Shown: piece after piece, positions 56,383 through 64,000 of the stretch | How positions within the stretch are numbered: the stretch's first letter is position 1 | Layout: the number at the start of each line of letters is the position of its first letter | Source: Colwellia sp. Arc7-D | Lineage (GTDB): Bacteria; Pseudomonadota; Gammaproteobacteria; Enterobacterales; Alteromonadaceae | Direction of reading: 5' to 3' | Length of the DNA: 64,000 nucleotides | Assembly: GCF_003061515.1 (NCBI RefSeq) | Contig: NZ_CP028924.1 | Coordinates: 1,302,001 to 1,366,000 of the forward strand | The notes under the pieces: model-generated | Told to the model about the DNA's origin: nothing | What the model saw: only the letters and a program-made list of their open reading frames with translations | Databases searched by the model: none | Made by a program: the position numbers and the translations under genes

Positions 56383-57687
56383 ATGTTCACATTGAAATCA
56401 TCAATAAAAAGCATAGCGTTAGTCGTTAGTGTCGCGTTGTCTCATTCAGCTTTGGCGGCAACAACCGTTATTCATGCTGGCGAATTATTAGTAACTGCCG
56501 GTAAGGCTCCACTTAAAAAACAAACGTTAGTGATTACTGACGGTAAAATCACTGAACTTAAGTCCGGTTTTGTTGACGTTAATAGCTTTGGAGGAGATGC
56601 CAAACTTATTGATCTTTCCTCAAGTTTTGTTATGTCGGGACTTATGGATATGCATGTACATTTGCAAGGTGAGTTGGGCCCGAACAATGATAGTGAAATG
56701 ATTAATTTATCTGATGCCGACACCTTAATGAAAAGTGCCTATTTTGCGAATAAAACCTTAATGGCGGGTTTTACTACTGTGCGTGACTTAGGCAGTAGTG
56801 CTGAACAAATATTTGCCTTACGCGATGGCGTGAAGCGTGGTTGGATAACTGGCCCAACGATTATTGCTGCAGGCAGCAGTGTTGCAGTCACTGGCGGACA
56901 CGGTGATGTAGACGGTATGGCACCAGATTTAATGGAGCTTCACACCGCAAAAACGATTTGTGATGGGCCTTACGACTGTCGAAGAGCTACACGTCACGCG
57001 ATCAAGTTTGGTGCCGATGTTATTAAAATCACATCTACTGGTGGTGTTTTATCTGATACCGATACTGGCACAGGCCAACAAATGGCTGATGATGAATTAA
57101 AAGAAGTGGTTGAAACGGCACATTCACTAGGGCGAAAAGTGGCGAGTCATGCACATGCTGCTGCCGGCATTAACGCTGCATTACGCGCAGGCGTTGATAG
57201 CATTGAACATGGTAGTTACGCCGACAAAGAAAGTATTAAATTGTTTAAAAAAGGTGGTGCCTACTTAGTGCCAACATTAATGGCCGGTGATACGGTGGTT
57301 AACATGGCAAAAACTACTGACTTTATGTCTCCGGCTATTCGCGCTAAAGCAATACGTGTTGGCGGTGATATGATTGAAAATTTCAAACGTTCATACAAAG
57401 CGGGTGTGAAAATAGCTTATGGCACTGACAGTGGTGTATCAAAACATGGCTACAATGCCCGTGAAGCACAATTAATGTTTGAGGCCGGCATGTCAGCACA
57501 AGATATCTTAGTTTCTGCGACAATCAATGGCGCTGACTTAATTGGTCAGTCAAAAACGTTAGGCACATTAGAAGTAGGGAAAGTGGCGGATATTATTGCC
57601 ATGCATGCTAGCCCACTCAATAATATTGATGAATTGCTAGATGTAGATTTTGTGATGAAAACTGGTAAAGTTGTTAAACAAAAATAG
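56383..57687 (+). CDS. Secreted metal-dependent amidohydrolase
   Basis: Exported amidohydrolase of 434 aa. Signal peptide residues 1-25 (SIALVVSVALSHSALAATT). The TIM-barrel metal motif is MDMHVHLQGE (HxH, about residue 90), a carboxylated-lysine-type position lies in GADVIKITSTGGVLSD, and further His ligands are in VASHAHAAAGINAAL and DSIEHGSY. The final Asp is in IAYGTDSGVSKHG. The C terminus returns to the small beta domain (LGTLEVGKVADIIAMHASPL). It resembles the secreted amidohydrolases annotated as Xaa-Pro dipeptidase-like or imidazolonepropionase-like; substrate unknown. It follows the MBL fusion after 247 bp and a terminator ends it. Confidence 0.9.
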   Translation: MFTLKSSIKSIALVVSVALSHSALAATTVIHAGELLVTAGKAPLKKQTLVITDGKITELKSGFVDVNSFGGDAKLIDLSSSFVMSGLMDMHVHLQGELGPNNDSEMINLSDADTLMKSAYFANKTLMAGFTTVRDLGSSAEQIFALRDGVKRGWITGPTIIAAGSSVAVTGGHGDVDGMAPDLMELHTAKTICDGPYDCRRATRHAIKFGADVIKITSTGGVLSDTDTGTGQQMADDELKEVVETAHSLGRKVASHAHAAAGINAALRAGVDSIEHGSYADKESIKLFKKGGAYLVPTLMAGDTVVNMAKTTDFMSPAIRAKAIRVGGDMIENFKRSYKAGVKIAYGTDSGVSKHGYNAREAQLMFEAGMSAQDILVSATINGADLIGQSKTLGTLEVGKVADIIAMHASPLNNIDELLDVDFVMKTGKVVKQK

Positions 57688-57709
57688 GCAAGCTAGATTA
57701 TATTTTGAT

Positions 57710-57746
57710 AAAAACAAACTGTTTTTAAAGCAGTTTGTTTTTACTT
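57710..57746. terminator. Rho-independent terminator, bidirectional
   Basis: AAAAACAAACTG and CAGTTTGTTTTT pair perfectly over 12 bp around a 9-nt loop, followed by ACTTTTT. It lies between the amidohydrolase and the convergent EamA gene, and the minus strand also has a T run. Confidence 0.9.
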
Positions 57747-57787
57747 TTTATCAGCGTTAAGTTTAATTTATTGTCGATTAAGCGTAA

Positions 57788-58704
57788 CTATATTACTTTT
57801 CTTCTTCGTAATAACCCCGTTGTTAATGCCACGCCAATTAATGTTACGCTACCACCTATCAGCATCATTAAGCTAATGGTCTCACCTAAAAATAATGCGC
57901 CCCAAAAAATACCAAAAGCCGGGATCAAATAAGTCACGGATATTGCTTTTGCTGGACCTAGTTGTGCAATAAGTCGAAAAAATAAAATATAAGCAAGGCC
58001 TGTACAGATAACGCCAATTAAAATAACAGCCCCAATTGCGTTAGCGCTAGGAAGTGTTTCAGGTATAAAAAATAGACTTAACGGCACCAACATAGTGGTA
58101 GCGGCGATTTGGCTGCCAGCAGCTAAAGCTAACGGTTTTATAGCGCTTAAATATTTTTTGGTATAATTGGCTGAAATACCATAACAAAGTGCAGCTAGCA
58201 TAGCGGCTAATGTTGGCAGTAACGCATTGTTTTCAAGTGCTTGTGTTGTGGGTGTCGTAGAGAAGTGGATGTTGTCAGATACTAATAAGTAAACACCAAT
58301 AAAGCCAATAATTAAGCCAACCGCTGCGCTTGGGGTTAACTTATCTTTCAACCAAAAATAAGCCACTATTGCCCCGAACATTGGGGCGGTTGCATTCAAC
58401 ACTGAGGCGGTTCCAGCTGTTAGTGTTAATGTGGCAAAACTGAATAAGGCAAATGGGAGTGCGGTATTTAATGCGCCAACCACAAAGATTTTTAACCAAT
58501 AGCCTTTTAGTGCTTTGGTTTGTTTGAATAATACTAAACAGACAATCAAGAAAATAGCCGCTATACCCGTGCGAAGCGTAGCAAATACGATGGGGCCGAA
58601 TTCTGGAGCACCAACGCGCATAAACATAAACGATGCCCCCAAATCGCGGCGAGTAACAGTAGTTCGCTATAGGCTTGATAATTTGGGCTAATAGGTGATT
58701 TCAA
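57788..58704 (-). pseudogene. EamA/DMT family transporter, frameshifted near the N terminus
   Basis: DMT transporter whose open frame starts at 58642 with MGASFMFMRVGAPEFGPIVF, which lacks the usual N-terminal segment. The missing part is present in another frame: a TTG at 58704 behind AAGGA reads LKSPISPNYQAYSELLLLAAIWG. The break is in a run of five G on the minus strand (plus CCCCC at 58636-58640). One extra G restores AAIWGASFMFMRVG, the classic EamA start, and a 305-aa protein of ten helices. The rest is intact, ending SVTLIGVALTTGLLRRRKVI. If translation starts at 58642 instead, the first helix is incomplete. Confidence 0.82.
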
Positions 58705-58795
58705 CGAAAATCCTTAGTTATTATTGTTATCTTTAGTATAAATAGTTACTTGATGGATAGTCGCGATAATCGGACAGTTCATCGAAATTTAGGTA

Positions 58796-59554
58796 TTAAA
58801 CCGTGTGGTTTGTGGTTGCTTCGATTGTCATGACTTGTAATGTTGATAGATCACTCATCTGCCATTTAATATTAAAGTGATACAGGCTCATACCGTAAAT
58901 TTTATCGTCAGTTTTATTCTGTTTATAGGCAGGGCGGGGATCTTGCTTTAGCACTTGTTCTATCAGGCTTTGCAGAGATGGATAAAGGGTTATATTGTCA
59001 GCTAAAGTTTGCAATGCTGCTTTAGAAAATATGATTGTTATATTATTGCTCGGTTGATTTTGAGCATAACCTCCATGTGCATTTTCAATAATATCGGCAT
59101 AGGGAACATAAGGCTTAATATCGATAATCGGTGTGCCATCAAGTAAATCTAATTCACTGATATGCAAAATAACCTGTGAAGTTTTTTGACCTACGTTGTT
59201 TTGCCCTGCAGAGCATTGCTCAATTCGGTCTAGTTTTACCACCGACATACCGATAGGATTAGGCCTAAACGTTGAACGCGTAGCAAATACCCCAAGCTTT
59301 TTATTACCACCTAAACGTGGCGGTCGAACGAGAGGTTTCCAGCCTTGCGATTGCGTACCATGAAAAACAAACAACAACCAAATATGGCTAAACTGCTCTA
59401 AGCCTCGAACTAACTCGTCGTTATTGGCTAAGCCTGTGAGGCGCAGTTGTCCTTGTGCCGCCGTAACAATACCCGGTTGCCTAGGAATGGCAAATTTCTC
59501 TTTGTAAGGCGAGTCAATAGTACCAATAACATTGAAGTTAACACTTTCTGTCAT
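58796..59554 (-). CDS. trmO: tRNA N6-methyltransferase TrmO
   Basis: SAM-dependent enzyme of 252 aa that methylates N6-threonylcarbamoyladenosine 37 of some tRNAs (formerly YaeB/TsaA). The beta-barrel TrmO domain starts FNVIGTIDSPYKEKFAIPRQ and includes the characteristic RPPRLGGNKKLGVFATRSTF and RPNPIGMSVVKLD. The C-terminal TrmO_C part has DPRPAYKQ and YGMSLYHFNIKW. Its ATG overlaps the TAA of the rcsF-like gene by one base. The same two genes are adjacent in E. coli, which supports both calls. Confidence 0.95.
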   Translation of the reverse strand: MTESVNFNVIGTIDSPYKEKFAIPRQPGIVTAAQGQLRLTGLANNDELVRGLEQFSHIWLLFVFHGTQSQGWKPLVRPPRLGGNKKLGVFATRSTFRPNPIGMSVVKLDRIEQCSAGQNNVGQKTSQVILHISELDLLDGTPIIDIKPYVPYADIIENAHGGYAQNQPSNNITIIFSKAALQTLADNITLYPSLQSLIEQVLKQDPRPAYKQNKTDDKIYGMSLYHFNIKWQMSDLSTLQVMTIEATTNHTV

Positions 59555-59976
59555 TATTTTATTTGTTCAACCTGATAAGCTCGACCATAACAAACGGTCG
59601 ATGCTAGACAATATTTTGCGGCTTTATCATCTTCTATCATGACACATTGGCTAAAAATAATGGCATTGGCGCCTAGCTTGTAGGCTTTGCCTCTAGCTTC
59701 GGTGCGAGCATCAATTTCATTTGGCGCAGCATGGTGCGCTTTTTCTTGGCAAGACTCGCCTTCAACCAAACCTAGAAGCTTATATTTACCGACAAGGTCT
59801 TTTTCACTGTCGACAATTTTAACTTTAGTTGGTGAAAAATAATTTTTGAAATTTTCGGCATCTAAGTTTGTCGAAATATCATTTATTTTTGCGCAGCCAG
59901 TGACGAATAAGGCTGCAAGAAAGCATATTGCTACATTGCGCTTAGTTGATAAAAATATCACAGTAGAGTTTTTCAT
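59554..59976 (-). CDS. rcsF: RcsF-like outer-membrane lipoprotein
   Basis: Lipoprotein of 140 aa with lipobox LFVTGCAK (Cys near residue 28). The mature domain has the four-cysteine pattern of RcsF: GESCQ, ANAIIFSQC, KYCLAST and TVCYGRAYQV, with the helix ARTEARGKAYKLGANAI between. In enterobacteria RcsF senses envelope damage and triggers the Rcs phosphorelay through IgaA. Overlap by one base with trmO and the same order as in E. coli strengthen the call. Whether this organism has the rest of the Rcs pathway cannot be seen here. The unusual linker after the lipobox is short compared with E. coli RcsF. Confidence 0.85.
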   Translation of the reverse strand: MKNSTVIFLSTKRNVAICFLAALFVTGCAKINDISTNLDAENFKNYFSPTKVKIVDSEKDLVGKYKLLGLVEGESCQEKAHHAAPNEIDARTEARGKAYKLGANAIIFSQCVMIEDDKAAKYCLASTVCYGRAYQVEQIK

Positions 59977-60032
59977 TTTTGCCTTTAAATTTATAATTAG
60001 TTTGTCTTTAGTACAACTTTAGTTAACGCAGT

Positions 60033-62165
60033 TTATTGCTTTTTATTAGCTAGGTTACTATTACCCTTTATCCAATAATCGAATAGTTTATCCAGTGTTT
60101 TACTCTGTTGTTTCATTGTGATCCAATTACGCATAAATAGTTCAAAACTGTGATCATTTTTATTAATAGGGAAGGCCATAAACAATGGCGCTAATTCAGG
60201 TTTTGGCACTACAACGGTGTAACTTGGATTCAGCAATGTCCATGCTGATGAAGCTGCTGCGCCAAACAGCATGGCGTCAATATGTGAAAATTCAGGTTTA
60301 AAGAATAATCTAGGGGTCGATATTTCCCAAGCCTTGCCATGAGTAAAGGTTCGAGCAATGGCTTTTTCATAGTAAAAGCTTTCAGGAATACCTAAAATCA
60401 GATCATCTCGTTGTAATATGTTGTCCCAGTTGGTGAACTCTTCACGCCTCTTATCTTTTACAATAATTGCCAAGCTTTGTGAGCTATAAGGCATGGTTAG
60501 TGTGTATTTGAACATATTATCAGGAATAACTGGGACACCTGTTGTGATGTCTAAATAGCCCGATGTGAGAAGCGTTTGTGCTTGGTTACGAAATACTTTA
60601 ACAAATTCAATGTCAACATTAAGATCTAAAGCTAATTGATTCATGATCTCAATATCAAAACCGACCAATTTACCTTTATTATTGTGAAAAGAATAAGGTA
60701 AATCGTCGCGATAATAACCTACGCGTATAAAACCTCGCTGCTTTATACGGCTTAGCACACCAACATTTGGCTGAAGGTTGGCACTATTATTTTGTGCATT
60801 ATCAACATGCGTACTTTTTACACTTTCCATTAAAAAGTCACGTTCTATAAATTTAACGTAGCCCTCATACTGGTAGCTGATAGAGCTAAAGGCATACTTT
60901 AAACTAATAAAGGAAAGTACAGAAATAGCAGGAATAATAATTAAGTATTTTATCAGCGATTTTTTCTTAAGGGTGAAAGCTTTAGCCATGCTGGTTGCAA
61001 CAAGAATAGGTAAACAACTGGCAAAAGTAACTGAAAGTAAGGCAGATAAACGACCGACTACTAAGTTTTCTGACACTAGAAAAAAGTCAAACATGCTATG
61101 CGAAACGTTAAATATCTCTAACAGATTTTGCATAGCTAAGGTACTAGTACCAAATAATTGCGGAATGCCCATCACAACCAGTTGTACGTAATCTTCAAAG
61201 CTTATATAAGCACCAGAGAACCAAGCAGCAAACAAAACAAAAAGCAGAGATAATAGCTTACCACCAACGGGCAAACTGTAACTTATAGGTACGATAACAT
61301 CTGACACTTTATCAACATTGTCAGTATCTGGGTATTGTGTAGTAATTAGCTGTTTTGTTTTTTCCACAATGATTGGAATGACTACAAAAAAGCTGCCTGT
61401 AGCGAAGGCTGTGATCATAGCTTCTCTTGAAGCCTTTATAATTGCACGGTAACCAAATGGTGTAATGGTTGCTAAAAGCGCAGGAAAAACAAGAAAAGTC
61501 AGTAAAGCTGTTAATACCAATGCACTAGCGACATAAATCATTAAGCCATCAAGTTGAGAAGCGTCAAGCGTTGCTGCTGCTCGCCAACCGATACAAAACA
61601 CACCTATGGGGGCAAAGCGCATGACTAGATGACTTATGTTACTAACCGATTGCTTTAAGTTACCCAACACAGCTAATGTCTGACGTTTATTTTTAATGGG
61701 TATTAACCCAACACCAATAAAAACACTAAAAAATACTACGGAAGGGATCACCGCATTTGCAAAAGCATTAAAGGGGTTCGACGGTATAAATAATTCAACG
61801 ATGTTAAATTCTTGGCTAACTTTAACGGTATTAGCGCTATAAAACTCTGCCGTTTGCCAACTGGGAAATGATAACGGTGCCATTAAGATAAAACACAACA
61901 TTAAGGCGATCAGCAATATAACTAATATTATAGTGCTTTTAAGTGCAGATTTAGCTTTACTGGCAGACAATCCGCCAATACCTACCATCAAAGAAAGTGA
62001 AATATAAGGCAGGGCGGTCATTTGCAATAACATAACAAAGGCATCAGCAAGATGATTAACCGTAGAATATAAGGTTACGCTGAAACTGCCGATGATTAAC
62101 CCCATGGTCATCGCGACAATTATTCGGGTAGATGTTGGGATATTGCTGAACTTAAATTTTGTCAT
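60033..62165 (-). CDS. Dicarboxylate/cation symporter fused to a family 3 solute-binding domain
   Basis: Inner-membrane protein of 710 aa with two parts. Residues about 10-430 form an SDF (DAACS) symporter: eight or so helices, with SVTFASCLPILVATSMAKAF at the end of the core and PSVVFFSVFIGVGLIPI in the middle. Residues about 465-700 form a periplasmic SBP_bac_3 domain (IKQRGFIRVGYYRDDLPYSF, KLVGFDIEIMNQLALDLNVD). A TM helix at about 405-425 carries the chain to the periplasm. The fusion suggests that a captured solute is handed to, or gates, the carrier. Substrate likely an amino acid or dicarboxylate, inferred from both families. The gene is separate from trmO/rcsF. Confidence 0.9.
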   Translation of the reverse strand: MTKFKFSNIPTSTRIIVAMTMGLIIGSFSVTLYSTVNHLADAFVMLLQMTALPYISLSLMVGIGGLSASKAKSALKSTIILVILLIALMLCFILMAPLSFPSWQTAEFYSANTVKVSQEFNIVELFIPSNPFNAFANAVIPSVVFFSVFIGVGLIPIKNKRQTLAVLGNLKQSVSNISHLVMRFAPIGVFCIGWRAAATLDASQLDGLMIYVASALVLTALLTFLVFPALLATITPFGYRAIIKASREAMITAFATGSFFVVIPIIVEKTKQLITTQYPDTDNVDKVSDVIVPISYSLPVGGKLLSLLFVLFAAWFSGAYISFEDYVQLVVMGIPQLFGTSTLAMQNLLEIFNVSHSMFDFFLVSENLVVGRLSALLSVTFASCLPILVATSMAKAFTLKKKSLIKYLIIIPAISVLSFISLKYAFSSISYQYEGYVKFIERDFLMESVKSTHVDNAQNNSANLQPNVGVLSRIKQRGFIRVGYYRDDLPYSFHNNKGKLVGFDIEIMNQLALDLNVDIEFVKVFRNQAQTLLTSGYLDITTGVPVIPDNMFKYTLTMPYSSQSLAIIVKDKRREEFTNWDNILQRDDLILGIPESFYYEKAIARTFTHGKAWEISTPRLFFKPEFSHIDAMLFGAAASSAWTLLNPSYTVVVPKPELAPLFMAFPINKNDHSFELFMRNWITMKQQSKTLDKLFDYWIKGNSNLANKKQ

Positions 62166-62261
62166 AGTGAATAAAGTAATTATTTTGATGCCTTATTATT
62201 TCACATACAATAATAAAGCGAGTTAATAAAAGTAAAGCAAGTTAATGAGTTACGACATGTA

Positions 62262-62303
62262 ATATTAAAAAGGCAAACCCTAATAATGATGAAGGTTTGC
62301 CTT
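62262..62303 (-). terminator. Rho-independent terminator of metG
   Basis: On the minus strand AAGGCAAACC pairs with GGTTTGCCTT over 10 bp, followed by TTTAATATT. It lies 36 bp past the metG stop. Confidence 0.88.
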
Positions 62304-62339
62304 AACTTGAGTCTTTAGTACGTTACTTTACATAAATAC

Positions 62340-64000
62340 TTATTTAACACGCATACCTGCTTGTGCGCCATCATCTGGATTAAGTATCCACAAGTCTTTA
62401 CCGCCAGGACCTGCGGCTAAAACCATACCTTCTGACATACCAAAACGCATTTTTCTAGGGGCTAAATTCGCCACCATCACCGTGTGCTTACCAATTAAAT
62501 CTTCAGGTTGATACGCAGATTTTATTCCGGCAAATACTTGGCGCGTTTCACCATTTTCGTTGTCATCTAACGCTAAGGTTAATCGTAGTAACTTATCTGC
62601 TTTTTCTACATGTTCAGCGTTAACAATTTTCACAATACGCAAATCTATTTTAGCAAAGTCATCAAATTGTATTTCTTCTGAAATAGGATCGGCAGCTAAT
62701 GGATCGGCCAGTGCTTCTGAGTTATCAATAACTTTTTCAGGCTTAGCTTTCTTCTTTGCTTTAGCTGGTTTTTCGTCATCTGCTTTTACCAATAAATTCT
62801 CTTTTGAAGCGTCAGTCATCGCATTGACTTTATCCATATCAACACGTTGTAATAATGCTTTAAATTTATTGATTTTATGATCGGTTAGTAAGGTTTTGTG
62901 ACCTTCCCATACTAATTCGTCATTTAAAAATTCAGCGGTGCTGTCAGCTAAAACGGGTAGTACAGGTTTTAAGTAAATCATCAAGGTACGGAACATATTG
63001 ATACCCAATGAACAGATATCTTGTACTTCTTGTTGTTTGGTTTCGTCTTTAACTAACTGCCATGGTTCTTTAATCGCGATGTATTCATTTACTTTATCAG
63101 CAAGTGCCATTATTTCGCGCATACCGCGACCGAAATCACGTGCTTCGTAATGAGCAGCAATGCTATCGCCTGCAGCCATCACTTCATCCGCTAGGGCTTG
63201 GTTGTCAATATTTGTTGAAAGCATGCCGTCAAAGCGTTTAGTGATAAAACTTGCACAACGAGAAGCGATATTAACCACTTTACCGACTAAGTCAGAATTA
63301 ACACGCTGTACGAAATCTTCAAGATTTAAATCTAAATCATCAATTTTGTGGGTTAATTTAGTGGCGTAGTAGTAACGTAAATATTCTGGGTTTAAATGCG
63401 CTAAATAGGTACTTGCTTTCACAAACGTGCCTTTAGATTTAGACATTTTTTCACCGTTCACGGTAACAAAGCCATGAGCGAAAACAGCCGTAGGTTTGCG
63501 GAAACCAGCGCCTTCTAACATGGCTGGCCAAAATAGGCTGTGAAAGTTAATTATGTCCTTACCGATAAAGTGATATAACTCAGCGTCTGAATTTTTATTC
63601 CAGAAGCTGTCAAAATCGATACTTGAGTCTCTATCACATAGGTTTTTAAAACTGCCCATGTAGCCAATAGGCGCGTCTAGCCAAACATAGAAAAATTTAC
63701 CTGGCGCATTCGGTATTTCAAAACCAAAATAAGGTGCGTCACGGCTAATATCCCACTGTTTTAAACCTTGTTCGAACCATTCAGTAAGTTTATTCGCAAC
63801 TTCTTCTTGCAATGTGCCACTGCGTATCCAGTCTGCTAACATAGATTCAAAAGCAGGTAAGTCAAAGAAGTAATGCTCAGAATCTTTTAATACGGGTGTA
63901 GCACCAGAAATAGCTGAACGTGGATTAAGTACTTCTGTTGGTGAATAAGTTGCACCACAGTTGTCACAGCTATCACCATTTTCGTCTTCACTTTTACACT
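62340..64000 (-). CDS. metG: Methionyl-tRNA synthetase, 3' part (runs off window)
   Basis: Charges tRNA-Met with methionine. The visible 553 codons lack the N terminus, which lies beyond position 64000, including the HIGH signature. The zinc-binding region is present at the right edge ([20 protein letters not shown]), then [10 protein letters not shown], the KMSKS loop in [11 protein letters not shown], and the anticodon domain. A linker rich in Lys/Ala ([17 protein letters not shown]) leads to the C-terminal tRNA-binding (EMAP-like) domain, [16 protein letters not shown] to [18 protein letters not shown]. An internal ATG at 63842 is not the start, since the same frame continues to the edge. 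Confidence 0.97.
   Translation of the reverse strand, partial: CKSEDENGDSCDNCGATYSPTEVLNPRSAISGATPVLKDSEHYFFDLPAFESMLADWIRSGTLQEEVANKLTEWFEQGLKQWDISRDAPYFGFEIPNAPGKFFYVWLDAPIGYMGSFKNLCDRDSSIDFDSFWNKNSDAELYHFIGKDIINFHSLFWPAMLEGAGFRKPTAVFAHGFVTVNGEKMSKSKGTFVKASTYLAHLNPEYLRYYYATKLTHKIDDLDLNLEDFVQRVNSDLVGKVVNIASRCASFITKRFDGMLSTNIDNQALADEVMAAGDSIAAHYEARDFGRGMREIMALADKVNEYIAIKEPWQLVKDETKQQEVQDICSLGINMFRTLMIYLKPVLPVLADSTAEFLNDELVWEGHKTLLTDHKINKFKALLQRVDMDKVNAMTDASKENLLVKADDEKPAKAKKKAKPEKVIDNSEALADPLAADPISEEIQFDDFAKIDLRIVKIVNAEHVEKADKLLRLTLALDDNENGETRQVFAGIKSAYQPEDLIGKHTVMVANLAPRKMRFGMSEGMVLAAGPGGKDLWILNPDDGAQAGMRVK

Noticed and set aside
62340..63842. Complete metG starting at the ATG at 63842
   Set aside because: The frame stays open to the window edge and encodes the zinc-binding region, so the ATG is internal.

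Overview
The window looks like chromosomal DNA of a marine gammaproteobacterium of the order Alteromonadales, most likely the Colwellia/Thalassotalea group (Colwelliaceae). This is inferred from the low GC content, the gene families present (DUF2999, DUF2780 VcgC/VcgE, VF530/DUF2132, RDD, periplasmic KatG beside OxyR) and the rcsF-trmO pair. I saw no rRNA, tRNA, CRISPR array, insertion sequence or prophage. It reads as ordinary core and accessory chromosome with many small operons and hairpin terminators.

Layout. 0-10.9 kb: a lipoprotein lipase and a membrane-anchored HEAT-like partner behind a probable Fur box, an MtfA-type peptidase, a divergent katG/oxyR pair, a 50-aa ORF and a MATE pump broken by a frameshift. 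11-21 kb: Sel1 protein, RhlE-like helicase, DUF2999, lipoprotein cyclophilin, DUF2059 and RDD proteins, an isolated xylulokinase, an SDR enzyme and an orphan histidine kinase. 21-32.4 kb: YdeP-type molybdopterin oxidoreductase, MFS carrier, a second secreted lipase with a membrane-anchored neighbour, a chemotaxis receptor, a VF530 protein, DUF2780 and a small outer-membrane-like protein. 32.5-35 kb: helical-repeat protein, a coupled membrane-protein/Xre pair and an AraC regulator.

35-40 kb is the most interesting metabolic block. An AraC regulator is divergent from an operon of an alkyl-DHAP-synthase-like flavoprotein, a GlpD-like glycerol-3-phosphate dehydrogenase and an FGGY kinase whose reading frame carries an in-frame TAG. 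40-42.7 kb: TetR repressor with tandem operators, VOC and PPOX proteins, and a frameshifted second VOC gene. 42.9-50.7 kb: sbcD-sbcC, a periplasmic binding protein overlapping sbcC tail to tail, an HDOD protein and a 55-aa ORF. 50.7-58.7 kb: MBL hydrolase, EamA transporter, SlyD-like isomerase, a secreted MBL/DUF1566/EF-hand fusion, a secreted amidohydrolase and a frameshifted EamA transporter. 58.8-64 kb: trmO, rcsF, a symporter/binding-protein fusion and the 3' part of metG, which runs off the window.

Three genes (MATE, VOC, EamA) are each restored by adding one base to a G/C homopolymer, and the FGGY kinase by reading through one stop codon. Whether these are real mutations or sequence errors is the main quality question. 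The main novelty candidates are the AGPS-like/GlpD/FGGY operon, the MBL-DUF1566-EF-hand protein, the symporter/binding-protein fusion and the two lipase/partner pairs.
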